Shown here: positions 56,385 to 64,000 of the stretch, one piece after another
Numbering within the stretch: position 1 is the stretch's first letter
Layout of the letters: each line of letters starts with the position of its first letter
Assembly: GCA_963783445.1 (NCBI GenBank)
Contig: CAWANP010000010.1
Span: 60,924-124,923, forward strand
Length of the DNA stretch: 64,000 bases
From: CAWANP01 sp963783445
GTDB lineage: Bacteria; Chloroflexota; Anaerolineae; JAAYZQ01
Direction of reading: 5' to 3'
Translations under genes and position numbers: made by a program
The notes under the pieces: model-generated
Seen by the model: the letters and a program-made list of their open reading frames with translations, nothing else
The model's database searches: none
Told to the model about the DNA's origin: nothing

Positions 56385-59300
56385 ATGCCAAGTGAAGAAT
56401 ACTGGGACGCTTACCTCGGAGCCGGCCTGGATCAGGTGGACCCCGACATCGATCTCATCATCGACTTTGAGGAGGAACGACAGGCCCGCAAGCTGATCAT
56501 GATCCCCTCCGAGTCGATGGCGCCCAAAGCGGTAAGAGCCGCCTTAGGAAGCGTTTTCAACAACGTCTACGCCGAGGGCTATCCCCCCCTGCGCATGACG
56601 CGCGACTCGGAACCCCTGCTGCTTGACCTGGCTCACCAACTGGCCTACTATCGCCGCTACGCTGACCGCCGCTTCTACAAGGGTGTGGACTATGTACACT
56701 TTGTCGAGACGCTGGCCCAGCGGCGGGCCGCGGATTGTTTTGCCAACGAGCGGGTAGGGTCCAGCGACATCTATGTCAACGTCCAACCCCTCTCCGGGGC
56801 GGCGGCCAACCTGGCGGTCTATGACACGGTGGTCGACGTGGGCGACGTGGTCATGGGCATGGACCTCTACCAGGGCGGCCACCTGACCCATGGCAGCGAG
56901 TTCAACTTTTCCGGCAAGCGCTACCACGTGGTCAGCTATGGCGTCAGCAAGCGTACCGGAAAACTGGACTATGACGAGATCCGCGACCAGGCCCGGGAAC
57001 ACAAGCCCAAGATGATCATCGCCGGTTTCACTTCCTACACCTGGGCGCCCGATTGGCAGGCATTTGCCGACATTGCCCACGAGGCGGGCGCCATGCTGCT
57101 GGCCGACATTAGCCATCCGGCTGGCATGGCCATTGCCGGCGCCTTCCCCAACCCGGTGGGCATCGCCGATATCATCACCTTTACCACCCACAAGACCCTC
57201 TTTGGCCCGCGGGGTGCCGTGATCATGTGCACCGACGAGGATCTGGCCAACAAGATCGATATGGCCGTCTTTCCCGGCGAGCAGGGCGGGCCGCACACCC
57301 AAAAGTTTGCGGCCATGGCCGTGGCCTTCAAGATCGCCCAGTCCGACTCGTTCAAACGCGTACAATGGCGGATCAAGGAGAACGCCGCCGCCCTGACCAG
57401 CGGGCTGGAGACACGCGGGCTAGAGCTGGCCTATGGCGGAACCGACACCCATTTCTGCATGCTCGACCTCAACAGTGTCAAGACGGACACAGGCTTTCCC
57501 CTGCGCGGCGAGCCGGCGGTTCGCATCCTGGACATGGCCGGGATCGTGGCCAACAAGAACACGATCCCCGGCGACGAGGAGACGGCCCTGGCCATGGGCA
57601 TCCGGCTGGGTACCCCCTGGCTCACCCAGCGTGGCTTTGGTCCGGCCGAGGTGGACGAGGTGGCCCGGCTTATCCACAAGACGGTGACCAACATCCGGCC
57701 CTTCAGCTATACCGGCCTGGTCGGCGAGTTGCCACGCGGCAAGATGGACTTGGACCTGTACGAGGAGATCAAGTACGAGGTGGCGGAGCTAGCGGCCCAG
57801 GGGGTTGCTGAGACGGAGGACAAGGGCAGCGAATATCCCCACTACTACAGCCTGCTCAATACCGCGCCCGGTGCCTATCCGGGCCTGCAGCGGGCCGATG
57901 GCCCTGGCCTGGAGGCGGAGTTGGAGGCCGCGCGGACGGGTGCTGCCCTCTCTGACCTGAGCGACTGTGGCCTCCTTTTGGTGGAGGGCGACCGGTCTGA
58001 GCCTTCCCTACAGCAGATCCTGACCAGCGACGTGTCAGCCCTAAATCCGGGCGGATGCCAGGCTGGCTTTGTGCTGAACAAAGACGCCCAGGTGATCGAT
58101 GACGTTTCTATTCTGTGCCTGCCACCGGATGACCGCGACCGCTACCTGATCTTGACCAACCCGGAGAACCACCAGCGGGTCAAGGCCTGGCTGCGGGCCC
58201 TGGGCGATGGCTATACCCTCTTTGACCAGGACGACCTGTACCGCAAGGTGGAAGGCCCCCTCATTGTTGAGGACATGCGCCAGGTGGAGCAGGCCCAGTG
58301 TACGGTGGCCCTCGGACTGCGGGGGCCAAGGGCAAGCCAAATCGCGGACTCCATCGGGGAGATGCCCGGCTGCCAGTTGCGCCTCGGAGCCGAACATCTC
58401 GTGCTGGCAGTACCGGCCGGCCAGGTCCAGGCAGTGTACGACCGGCTGATCGAGGCGGGCGCCACCCCTGCCAGCCCGGAGGCGCGCCGGGCACTGCGAA
58501 CTGAAGCTGGCCTGCCCGACTACAGCCTGTATCCCGGCTACGGGCCCGACTCGGGGCGGCCCACGGGTCTGGAACTGTACAGGGCCGGCCACCAGGATCG
58601 CTTTGAGCTGCGGGTTCCCTACTTTGTCGGGTGCAGCAACCTGGATCCTGTACGCACGGATCCCAATCTGCCCGAGTTCCAGTGGGAGGATCCGGGGGAC
58701 GCCCCACTGCAGCGCACACCCCTCTACGAGTGGCACAAGACCCATACCCGCAAGGTCATTCCCTTTGCTGGCTGGGAGATGCCGGTCTGGTATTCGGGCG
58801 TCATCGACGAGCACAATGCCGTCCGCAGGGCGGCCGGCCTCTTTGACGTGGCCCACATGGGCGTGTTTGAGATCAGCGGGCCGCAAGCTACCGAATTTCT
58901 GGACCTGGTGTGCAGCAACTATGTCCGCTGGTTCGAGCCGGGTCAGAGCTTTTACAGCTACTTTTTGGACCACGAGGGCCGCGTCATCGACGACCTGATG
59001 GTCTACCGCCGCAGTCAGGACCTGTACCTGATGGTGGTCAACGCCTCTAACGCTGACAAGGACTGGGCCTGGCTCAACGCGGTGAACCGGGGTGAAGTGC
59101 TGATCGATGCGGAGCGACCCGATCTGCGGGTCCTGCGCCCGGCCACGCTGCGCAACCTGAAGGATCCCGCCTGCGGCCCCGATATGCGCGTGGATCTGGC
59201 GCTCCAGGGCCCCGCCTCTCTGGCTATCCTGCAGAGCCTGACCGACGACTGGCGGCTAAAGGACCAGTTGGGCCGCGTGCCCAAGACCGGCCTCACCGAG

Positions 59301-60021
59301 TGCGAACTGGGTCTTTCGGCAAGCTCAGGAGAAGGCTTTGACCTCATCATCTCTCGAACCGGTTACACCGGGGAAGACATCGGCTACGAGATCTTTGTCC
59401 ATCCCAATCAAGCAGTAGCCTTCTGGGAGGCGCTGCTGGAAGCGGGCGAGCCTTTTGGCCTGCAGCCCTGCGGCCTGGCCTGCCGCGACTCGACGCGTAC
59501 CGAGGCCGGCTTGCCCCTCTATGGCCACGAGTTGGCCGGGCCCTTTGGCATCTCGCCAGCGGGAGCCGGGTTCGCCTCCTACGTCAAGCTGCACAAGCCC
59601 TACTTTGTCGGCCGCACGGCATACCTCGAGGGGGAAAAGACTCGAAAGCTGGAGATCGCCCGCTTCCGTATGAACGAGCGGGGGGTACGCATGCCCAAAA
59701 CCGGCGACCCGGTGGTCAACCGCAGGGGGCGGGCCGTGGGCTGGGTGACCAGCGCCGCCGTGGACGTAGACGGCCGGATCCTGGGTCTGGCCTATGTCGA
59801 GAGCCGCTACCACCGTGAGGGAGACCAGGTTGGGATCTTTAGCTTGCCGGCGCGCCCCGTCGTGGAGAAGGAGGACAAGGCCCACCTGGAACCCGGCGAC
59901 AAGAATCCAGCTTCCCGACGCGGCCACGATCCTGACGCGTTTCCCCGGCGACGACGAGCGCTCCCACTGGCGCGGCGAGAAGGTAGAATCATCGCCCAGG
60001 TTCTTGCCTTCAGGCGAATAG
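56385..60021 (+). CDS. Serine hydroxymethyltransferase fused to two GcvT-type modules
   Basis: One polypeptide of about 1212 aa. Residues 1-480 are serine hydroxymethyltransferase, with LIMIPSESMAPKAV, NNVYAEGYP and the PLP lysine Lys270 in TFTTHKTLFGPRG. It differs from standard SHMT by about 20 extra residues after AEGYP. Residues 490-770 are a weakened GcvT/YgfZ-like fold (SDLSDCGLLLVEG, AQVIDDVSILCL). Residues 775-1170 are a full aminomethyltransferase (RKVIPFAGWEMPVWY, FDVAHMG, GRVIDDLMVYR, TGYTGEDIGYEIF). The tail reads better after a shift near 59903 (IQLPDAATILTRFPGDDERSHWRGE, stop at 60021) than in the straight frame to 60056. Both enzymes share methylene-tetrahydrofolate in glycine-serine conversion. 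Confidence 0.88.
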
Positions 60022-60040
60022 TCACTGGTTGTCGCCAGAA

Positions 60041-60069
60041 AAGCCCCTCCAAGTGAGGGGCCTTTCTTT
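60041..60069 (+). terminator. Terminator of SHMT-GcvT gene
   Basis: GCCCCTC (60043-60049) pairs with GAGGGGC (60055-60061), loop CAAGT, followed by CTTTCTTT. Confidence 0.8.
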
Positions 60070-60095
60070 ACAAAACTTACGAAATGTTGTAAAAT
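60067..60095 (+). promoter_or_regulatory. Promoter and operator of HTH/PIN pair
   Basis: TTTACA (60067-60072), 17-bp spacer, TAAAAT (60090-60095). An inverted repeat TTTACAA (60067-60073) / TTGTAAA (60087-60093) covers both boxes and is a likely binding site for the HTH protein. Confidence 0.6.
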
Positions 60096-60120
60096 GTTGA
60101 TATCATAGAAGGGCTATGCC

Positions 60121-60474
60121 ATGACATCAGAGGCACCAGCTTATATTACTCTGAAACGCGCAGCACAGAAATTGGGGGTCCACGAACAGACGCTACGCAG
60201 CTGGGAAAGACGTGGACTGATCCGCTTGGTCCGCTTGCCTGGCAGTGGCTATCGTCGTGTGCCGATTGGGGAGGTAGAACGACTCCAGGAGGAGATGGCC
60301 ACACCGCCGCCCCGGGGTGGCGTTCGCCTCGTTCCGCCCCATAGGGATCCAGCTTCCAGGGCTGAGGCTCTGGTCTTGGATGAGGCTGTACGTGCTGAAC
60401 TGGCCGACCTGGAATCAACGACTATGCTCGATGAATACATGGCAACACGCAGAGGGCGCACATGGTCGCCATAG
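60121..60474 (+). CDS. MerR-like HTH protein, probable antitoxin
   Basis: A 117-aa DNA-binding protein. Residues 8-60 form a MerR/excisionase-type winged helix (YITLKRAAQKLGVHEQTLRSWERRGLIRLVRLPGSGYRRVPIGEVERL). The C-terminal half is acidic and would pair with the toxin (LDEAVRAELADLESTTMLDEYMA). It overlaps the PIN gene by 13 bases, the usual antitoxin-toxin order. The inverted repeat over its promoter suggests autorepression. Confidence 0.78.
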   Translation: MTSEAPAYITLKRAAQKLGVHEQTLRSWERRGLIRLVRLPGSGYRRVPIGEVERLQEEMATPPPRGGVRLVPPHRDPASRAEALVLDEAVRAELADLESTTMLDEYMATRRGRTWSP

Positions 60475-60914
60475 ACACGGATGTGTTGACCTTGGCCTAC
60501 GCCTTTCATCGGGATCCTAGGCAGGCAGCCAACGCTCAGTTCCTGACAGAGGTTCAGGCTGATGATCCAGCCACGACGATTTACTCAGTGATGGAACTCT
60601 TGGGCAAACTGTCATTCAATCTATCGGGAGAGAGATTGGCCCAGTGGCCCTTATGGCTCCAAGACCGCTACCAATTGACGATCCTCTATCCAAGCACGAC
60701 TGGACTAACTGCCGAGACGTTCTTTCACCGTGAGTTCGTTGACCTACCTTTCGGGAGAATGCAGCGCTTTCGGATGGCTTTCCTGGACTCCCTGATCCTG
60801 AACCTAGCCGAGAACGCACTGGAGGTCCAGGTCTTTGTCACCTGGAACGCAGGCCATTATCGGGACAAAACGCCCCTGACAGTGCTCACGCCAGCCGAGT
60901 ATCTCGAGATTTAG
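60462..60914 (+). CDS. PIN-domain protein, probable toxin ribonuclease
   Basis: A 150-aa PIN-fold protein. Acidic residues in family positions are Asp5/Asp7 (MVAIDTDVL), Glu in SVMELLGKL and Asp in FLDSLILNLAE, with the late VTWNAGHY strand. It would cut RNA with Mg2+ when not held by the HTH protein. The ATG lies inside the end of the HTH gene. Paired MerR-like/PIN systems are less common than VapBC with AbrB or RHH antitoxins. Confidence 0.78.
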   Translation: MVAIDTDVLTLAYAFHRDPRQAANAQFLTEVQADDPATTIYSVMELLGKLSFNLSGERLAQWPLWLQDRYQLTILYPSTTGLTAETFFHREFVDLPFGRMQRFRMAFLDSLILNLAENALEVQVFVTWNAGHYRDKTPLTVLTPAEYLEI

Positions 60915-60938
60915 ACCAAGGCTAAGCAGACGGACGGA

Positions 60939-61779
60939 CTATTCTCCCTCTTGCACTGACAGTTGCTCTGCCACATCCCCCATCTTGGCAAAACGGGCCG
61001 AGCCCGTATCGAGAACATGCTGGATGAATCGCTCCAGAAGCGCCATCCGGTGGCCACGTCCGATCACCTGGGGGTGCATGGTCAGGGTAAAGACACCATC
61101 CTCCTCGTGCTTGACCATATAGTCAAAGTCACCAGCCCAGATCTCAAAGACCTTGGACGGAGCGGAGAGCCCCACCCGCAGCGGGTCAAAGTTGAAGGTA
61201 AAGTGGGGCCAGTCGTCCAGGCAAAAGTCCACAGGGAACTCCCAGAGGTCCACCTCCTGTCCCATCTGCAGCGGCTCCGTGACGCCGACCCGATCCCCAA
61301 GGCGGGGGTGGTAAGGATGATAGTCTCCGCAAAGAGGCTGGAATCGTAGAGGAAGCCATACTCCACCAGCAGGGACAGGGTAGCGGCGCTATAGTCCCAG
61401 GAGGGCGAACGATAGCCCAGGGGCGGCGCGTCCAGGAACTGCTCCAGGACCGCCAGGCCCCACTCCAGGCTGCGCCGCTCTTCGTCCGGGCTCTGCGCGC
61501 CGGGACCCTCGTGCCCGTAACCGTGATGGGCCACCTCGTGACCGGCTTTCAGGATCGCTTCGACCGTGCCGGGGAACGACTCGGCGGTGTGCCCGGGGAC
61601 GAAAAAGGTTGCCGGCAGGTCGTGGGCGGCCAGCAGTTCCAGGATACGGGTACCGCGATCCGCGCCCCATATTCACCCCGTGACTGCATCGCCGGTGTGG
61701 CCGGGTGATAGCTGCTCAGCCAAACACTGAGCGCGTCAAAGTCAAAGGTCAGGCAGACGGTGTTCACCTTGTCACTCAT
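60939..61779 (-). CDS. Polysaccharide deacetylase family protein, two frameshifts
   Basis: About 280 aa of the NodB-homology (CE4) family, removing acetyl or related groups from a glycan or small amide. It starts VNTVCLTFDFDALSVWL (catalytic Asp/metal Asp motif). After a shift near 61660 it continues RILELLAAHDLPATFFVPGHTAE and GHEVAHHGYGHEG (metal His motif), then GYRSPSWDY. After another shift near 61325 it runs DYHPYHPRLGDRVGVTEP to the end at 60939. No signal peptide is seen. GGAGG precedes the ATG. Confidence 0.82.
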
Positions 61780-61884
61780 GGATTCCCTCCGTTTGGGGTA
61801 TAGGTTTCGACATTCATCGGACCGAAGGACAGAAAAGCAGGATCATCCGAGGGCTCGGATACAGCGGTCAAGCCCACACTGAGC

Positions 61885-61913
61885 AGTATATCATGGCCCT
61901 TGTCCATGGTCAA
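61885..61913 (-). promoter_or_regulatory. Promoter for polysaccharide deacetylase
   Basis: Minus-strand TTGACC (61908-61913), 17-bp spacer, TATACT (61885-61890). Confidence 0.6.
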
Positions 61914-62004
61914 TCCTGGAGAGGGGCGGTTCGTAACCTCCCCCTCCAGGCAGCCATGAAGCAACCAAATGTACCCCGTCAAATCCAGGGTGATTTCGCT
62001 CGAG

Positions 62005-62032
62005 TTGACAAATCGGGCGAGATGTGTATAAT
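62005..62032 (+). promoter_or_regulatory. Promoter for ABC substrate-binding gene
   Basis: TTGACA (62005-62010), 16-bp spacer, TATAAT (62027-62032) with a TGTG element. Confidence 0.75.
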
Positions 62033-62040
62033 GATTTTGT

Positions 62041-62052
62041 ATTCAATTGAAT
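62041..62052. promoter_or_regulatory. Perfect 12-bp palindrome at the transcription start
   Basis: ATTCAATTGAAT lies eight bases beyond the -10 box, over the expected start of transcription, where a repressor would block initiation. Confidence 0.45.
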
Positions 62053-62210
62053 GCGGCCCTCACCTGACCTTTTGACACAGACAACCCGCCGCATACTGGG
62101 CGTGGGTGAACAGCGGGGTTTATGCCATGATCCGAGTGGATGAATTCCGCTGTTTGTATTTTGGGCGCAGCAATATCGACTGCACCAGAACAAATCAAAG
62201 GGAGGAAGAG

Positions 62211-64000
62211 ATGGCGGACAAAGTGAACCCCGAGGAATTGGAGTGGGCCTTTGACTATGATCCCAGCGATCCGATGCTCGGACTGAGCGGAAAGGATCTG
62301 AGTGGGCCCAACATGAGCCGGCGGACGGTCCTGCGTATCATGGCTGCGGCAGGCGCGCTGTCGGCAGCGAGTGTGTTGGCTGCCTGTGGCCCTGCTGCCG
62401 CACCAGAGCCCACCGGCGCGCCCGCGGAGGAGAAGGCGGCCGAAGCCGCCACAACCGCACAGAGCCCACGGCTGTTCCAGAGGCGGCAGGGGGTGGGGAA
62501 CTGGTCGCCGGTTGGGTGTCCAACGAAATCACGACCCTCGATCCGGCCCAGATCAACCAGGTCCTGCAGTTCCAGATCACGTCCATGGTGCTCAGCGGCT
62601 TGACCCACATCAACGCCGATTTGTTCCCGGAACCCGACCTGGCCGAATCCTGGGAGGTCTCGGACGACGGACTGGAGTGGACTTTCCACCTGCGCCAGGG
62701 GGTGACCTGGCACAATGGCGACCCCTTTACCGCCGACGACGTGGTCTTTACCTACAACCGCTCCAAGGACCCCGAGCAATCGATCCATTCCGCGGTGCTG
62801 AGTAACGTCACCGGTGTCGAAAAGATCGACGACCACACGGTCAAGTTCGCCCTGGAGACGCCACAGGCATCGTTCTTGACCAAGACGACGGAGCGCGCCA
62901 GCGGCCGGGCCCTGACCATCGTCAACCAGCGCGCCCTGGAGGAGATGGGTCCCGAGCAGTATGGCCTGATGCCGGTGGGGACCGGTCCCTACAAGGTGGT
63001 CGAACACCAATTGGGCCAGGGCGTGGTACTCGAAAAGTTCGAGGACTATTACGATCCCGAGCGCCCCATCCTGGACAAGATCACCTACATCCCCATCCCC
63101 GAGCCCGAGCCCCTGGCGGCGGCCATTGAGGCCGGCGACATCCAGATCATCGGCGGCAACCCCCCGCCTCCGGAACTCATCGACCGCTTTGTGGCCGATC
63201 CGGACCTGGTCGTATCCGAGGTACCTGACCCGGGCTTCCAGGCGCTGTGGATGAACCCCTGGCGCGATCCCTTCAAGGTGCCCGACTTTGACAAACCACT
63301 GGAGGAGCTCAAGCAAGAACCGGGCTTTATGGTGCGGCTGGCCATCGCCAAGGCCTTCGACCGCGAGGACTTTATCAACCGGGCCTTCTTTGGACGGGGT
63401 GTACCCGCCTTTGGCTCAATCAACCCCGCCATGCGTTTCTATTTCGACACCGGGATCAACGATACGAGCGAGCAGACCTTTGACCCGGAAGAGGCGCAGC
63501 GCCTGCTGGCCGAGGCCGGTTTCCCGGATGGCGAGGGCTTTCCCACGCTCAAGCTGATGGTCACTCCGGGGGCCAAACGCGAGGGCGAGATCATTGTCGA
63601 CATCCTCAAAAAGAACCTCAACATCGACGTCGAACTGGATCTCAAGGACTGGACAGTCCTGGTCGAAAAGAACAACACCATGGACTTTGACATGCTGCGC
63701 ATGGGCAGCGGCGGCGACTATGACCCCGACGACGGCCTGGTGGACTGGATGATGACTACTTCCAAGTTCAACGGCCCCGACCGCCCGGCGGATTTGCCCT
63801 TCGGTACGCACTCCATCGCCGAGGTCGACGAACTGATCGAGCAGGAGCGCGTCGAGACCGATCCCGAGAAGCGCAGAGAGCTGGTTCAAAAGGCCAACCA
63901 GCTCACCTCCGACAAGCTGGTAGCAGCGTTCACCCACCATGGAAAGAACATCCTGGTCTATCGCAAGGAAGTGAACTTCCCGGACGAGAGCCGCATTCCG
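62211..64000 (+). CDS. ABC transporter substrate-binding lipoprotein (family 5), one frameshift, truncated by window
   Basis: The first 84 residues begin MADKVNPEELEW, then carry a twin-arginine motif (SRRTVLR, about residue 35) and a lipobox (SVLAAC). A frame break near 62480, at a G-rich run, leads to the binding domain. This has ELVAGWVSNEITTLDPAQINQ, LFPEPDLAESWEVSDDGLEWTFHLRQGVTWHNGDPFTADDVVFTY (the SBP_bac_5 signature) and GTGPYKVVEH. The frame is open to the window end. It would bind peptides, oligosaccharides or similar solutes. The signal sits unusually far from the N-terminus. GGGAGGAAGAG precedes the ATG. Confidence 0.85.

Noticed and set aside
62255..63316. 353-aa open frame opposite the substrate-binding gene
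   Set aside because: The plus strand shows the family 5 binding-protein signature; this is its shadow.

Overview
The window looks like one contiguous stretch of a high-GC bacterial chromosome, most likely a member of the Chloroflexota (Anaerolineae/Caldilineae-like). That placement is an inference from overall protein character: LysM/M23 envelope proteins, a BTAD-AAA-TPR regulator, a REC-GAF-PAS-cyclase, iorAB, a DUF1786 protein and an SHMT-GcvT fusion. No rRNA is present to settle it. I see no phage, insertion sequence or CRISPR array. Genes sit on both strands in short operons. Many are preceded by easily read sigma70-type promoters with a -35 box, almost always a 17-bp spacer, and TATAAT or a one-base variant. 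At least fourteen genes carry frame breaks that keep the conserved protein on either side (densest in the topoisomerase B gene, glutamate dehydrogenase and the M20 peptidase). Very long genes such as rpoB and the 4.1-kb regulator are intact, so most breaks are probably sequence or assembly indels rather than decay.

Layout. 0-9 kb: beta-CASP metallo-hydrolase and CorA; a small operon of DinB, YciI and a winged-helix-like protein; UbiB/ABC1 kinase, YihY and DUF456 membrane proteins; a 666-aa REC-GAF-PAS-adenylate/guanylate cyclase. 9-14 kb: a type IIA topoisomerase pair (B then A subunit) behind two tandem promoters. 14-20 kb: DUF1786 protein and a 1366-aa BTAD/AAA/TPR regulator. 20-25 kb: DUF423, TrmH-type methyltransferase, LysM/M23 protein, PlsC acyltransferase, LysM lipoprotein. 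25-28 kb: indolepyruvate:ferredoxin oxidoreductase (iorAB) and a convergent sirtuin. 28-35 kb: rho behind a roughly 450-nt leader, a LysM/M23 protein, glutamate dehydrogenase, gatB and tRNA-Pro(UGG). 35-41 kb: rpoB standing alone (no rpoC or rplJL beside it) and a zinc-ribbon membrane protein.

41-46 kb: radC, a HAD phosphatase, a 59-aa membrane peptide and a GTPase form a tight operon, followed by a pseudokinase with a zinc ribbon and an MBL-fold protein. 46-52 kb: a five-gene leftward operon, sat, phosphodiesterase, cysC, phosphodiesterase, B12/radical-SAM, behind a consensus promoter with an attenuator-like hairpin. This is a PAPS-producing module without visible reductive sulfate genes. 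52-56 kb: an M20 peptidase/SEC-C operon divergent from a probably leaderless gene for a nucleotidyltransferase-like protein. 56-60 kb: a single polypeptide joining serine hydroxymethyltransferase to two GcvT-type modules. 60-61 kb: a MerR-like HTH/PIN toxin-antitoxin pair with an inverted repeat lying on its promoter. 61-64 kb: a polysaccharide deacetylase divergent from a Tat-type ABC substrate-binding lipoprotein that runs off the window end.

The most unusual items are the SHMT-GcvT fusion, the sat/cysC/phosphodiesterase operon with its leader hairpin, the pseudokinase, and the self-contained HTH/PIN pair.
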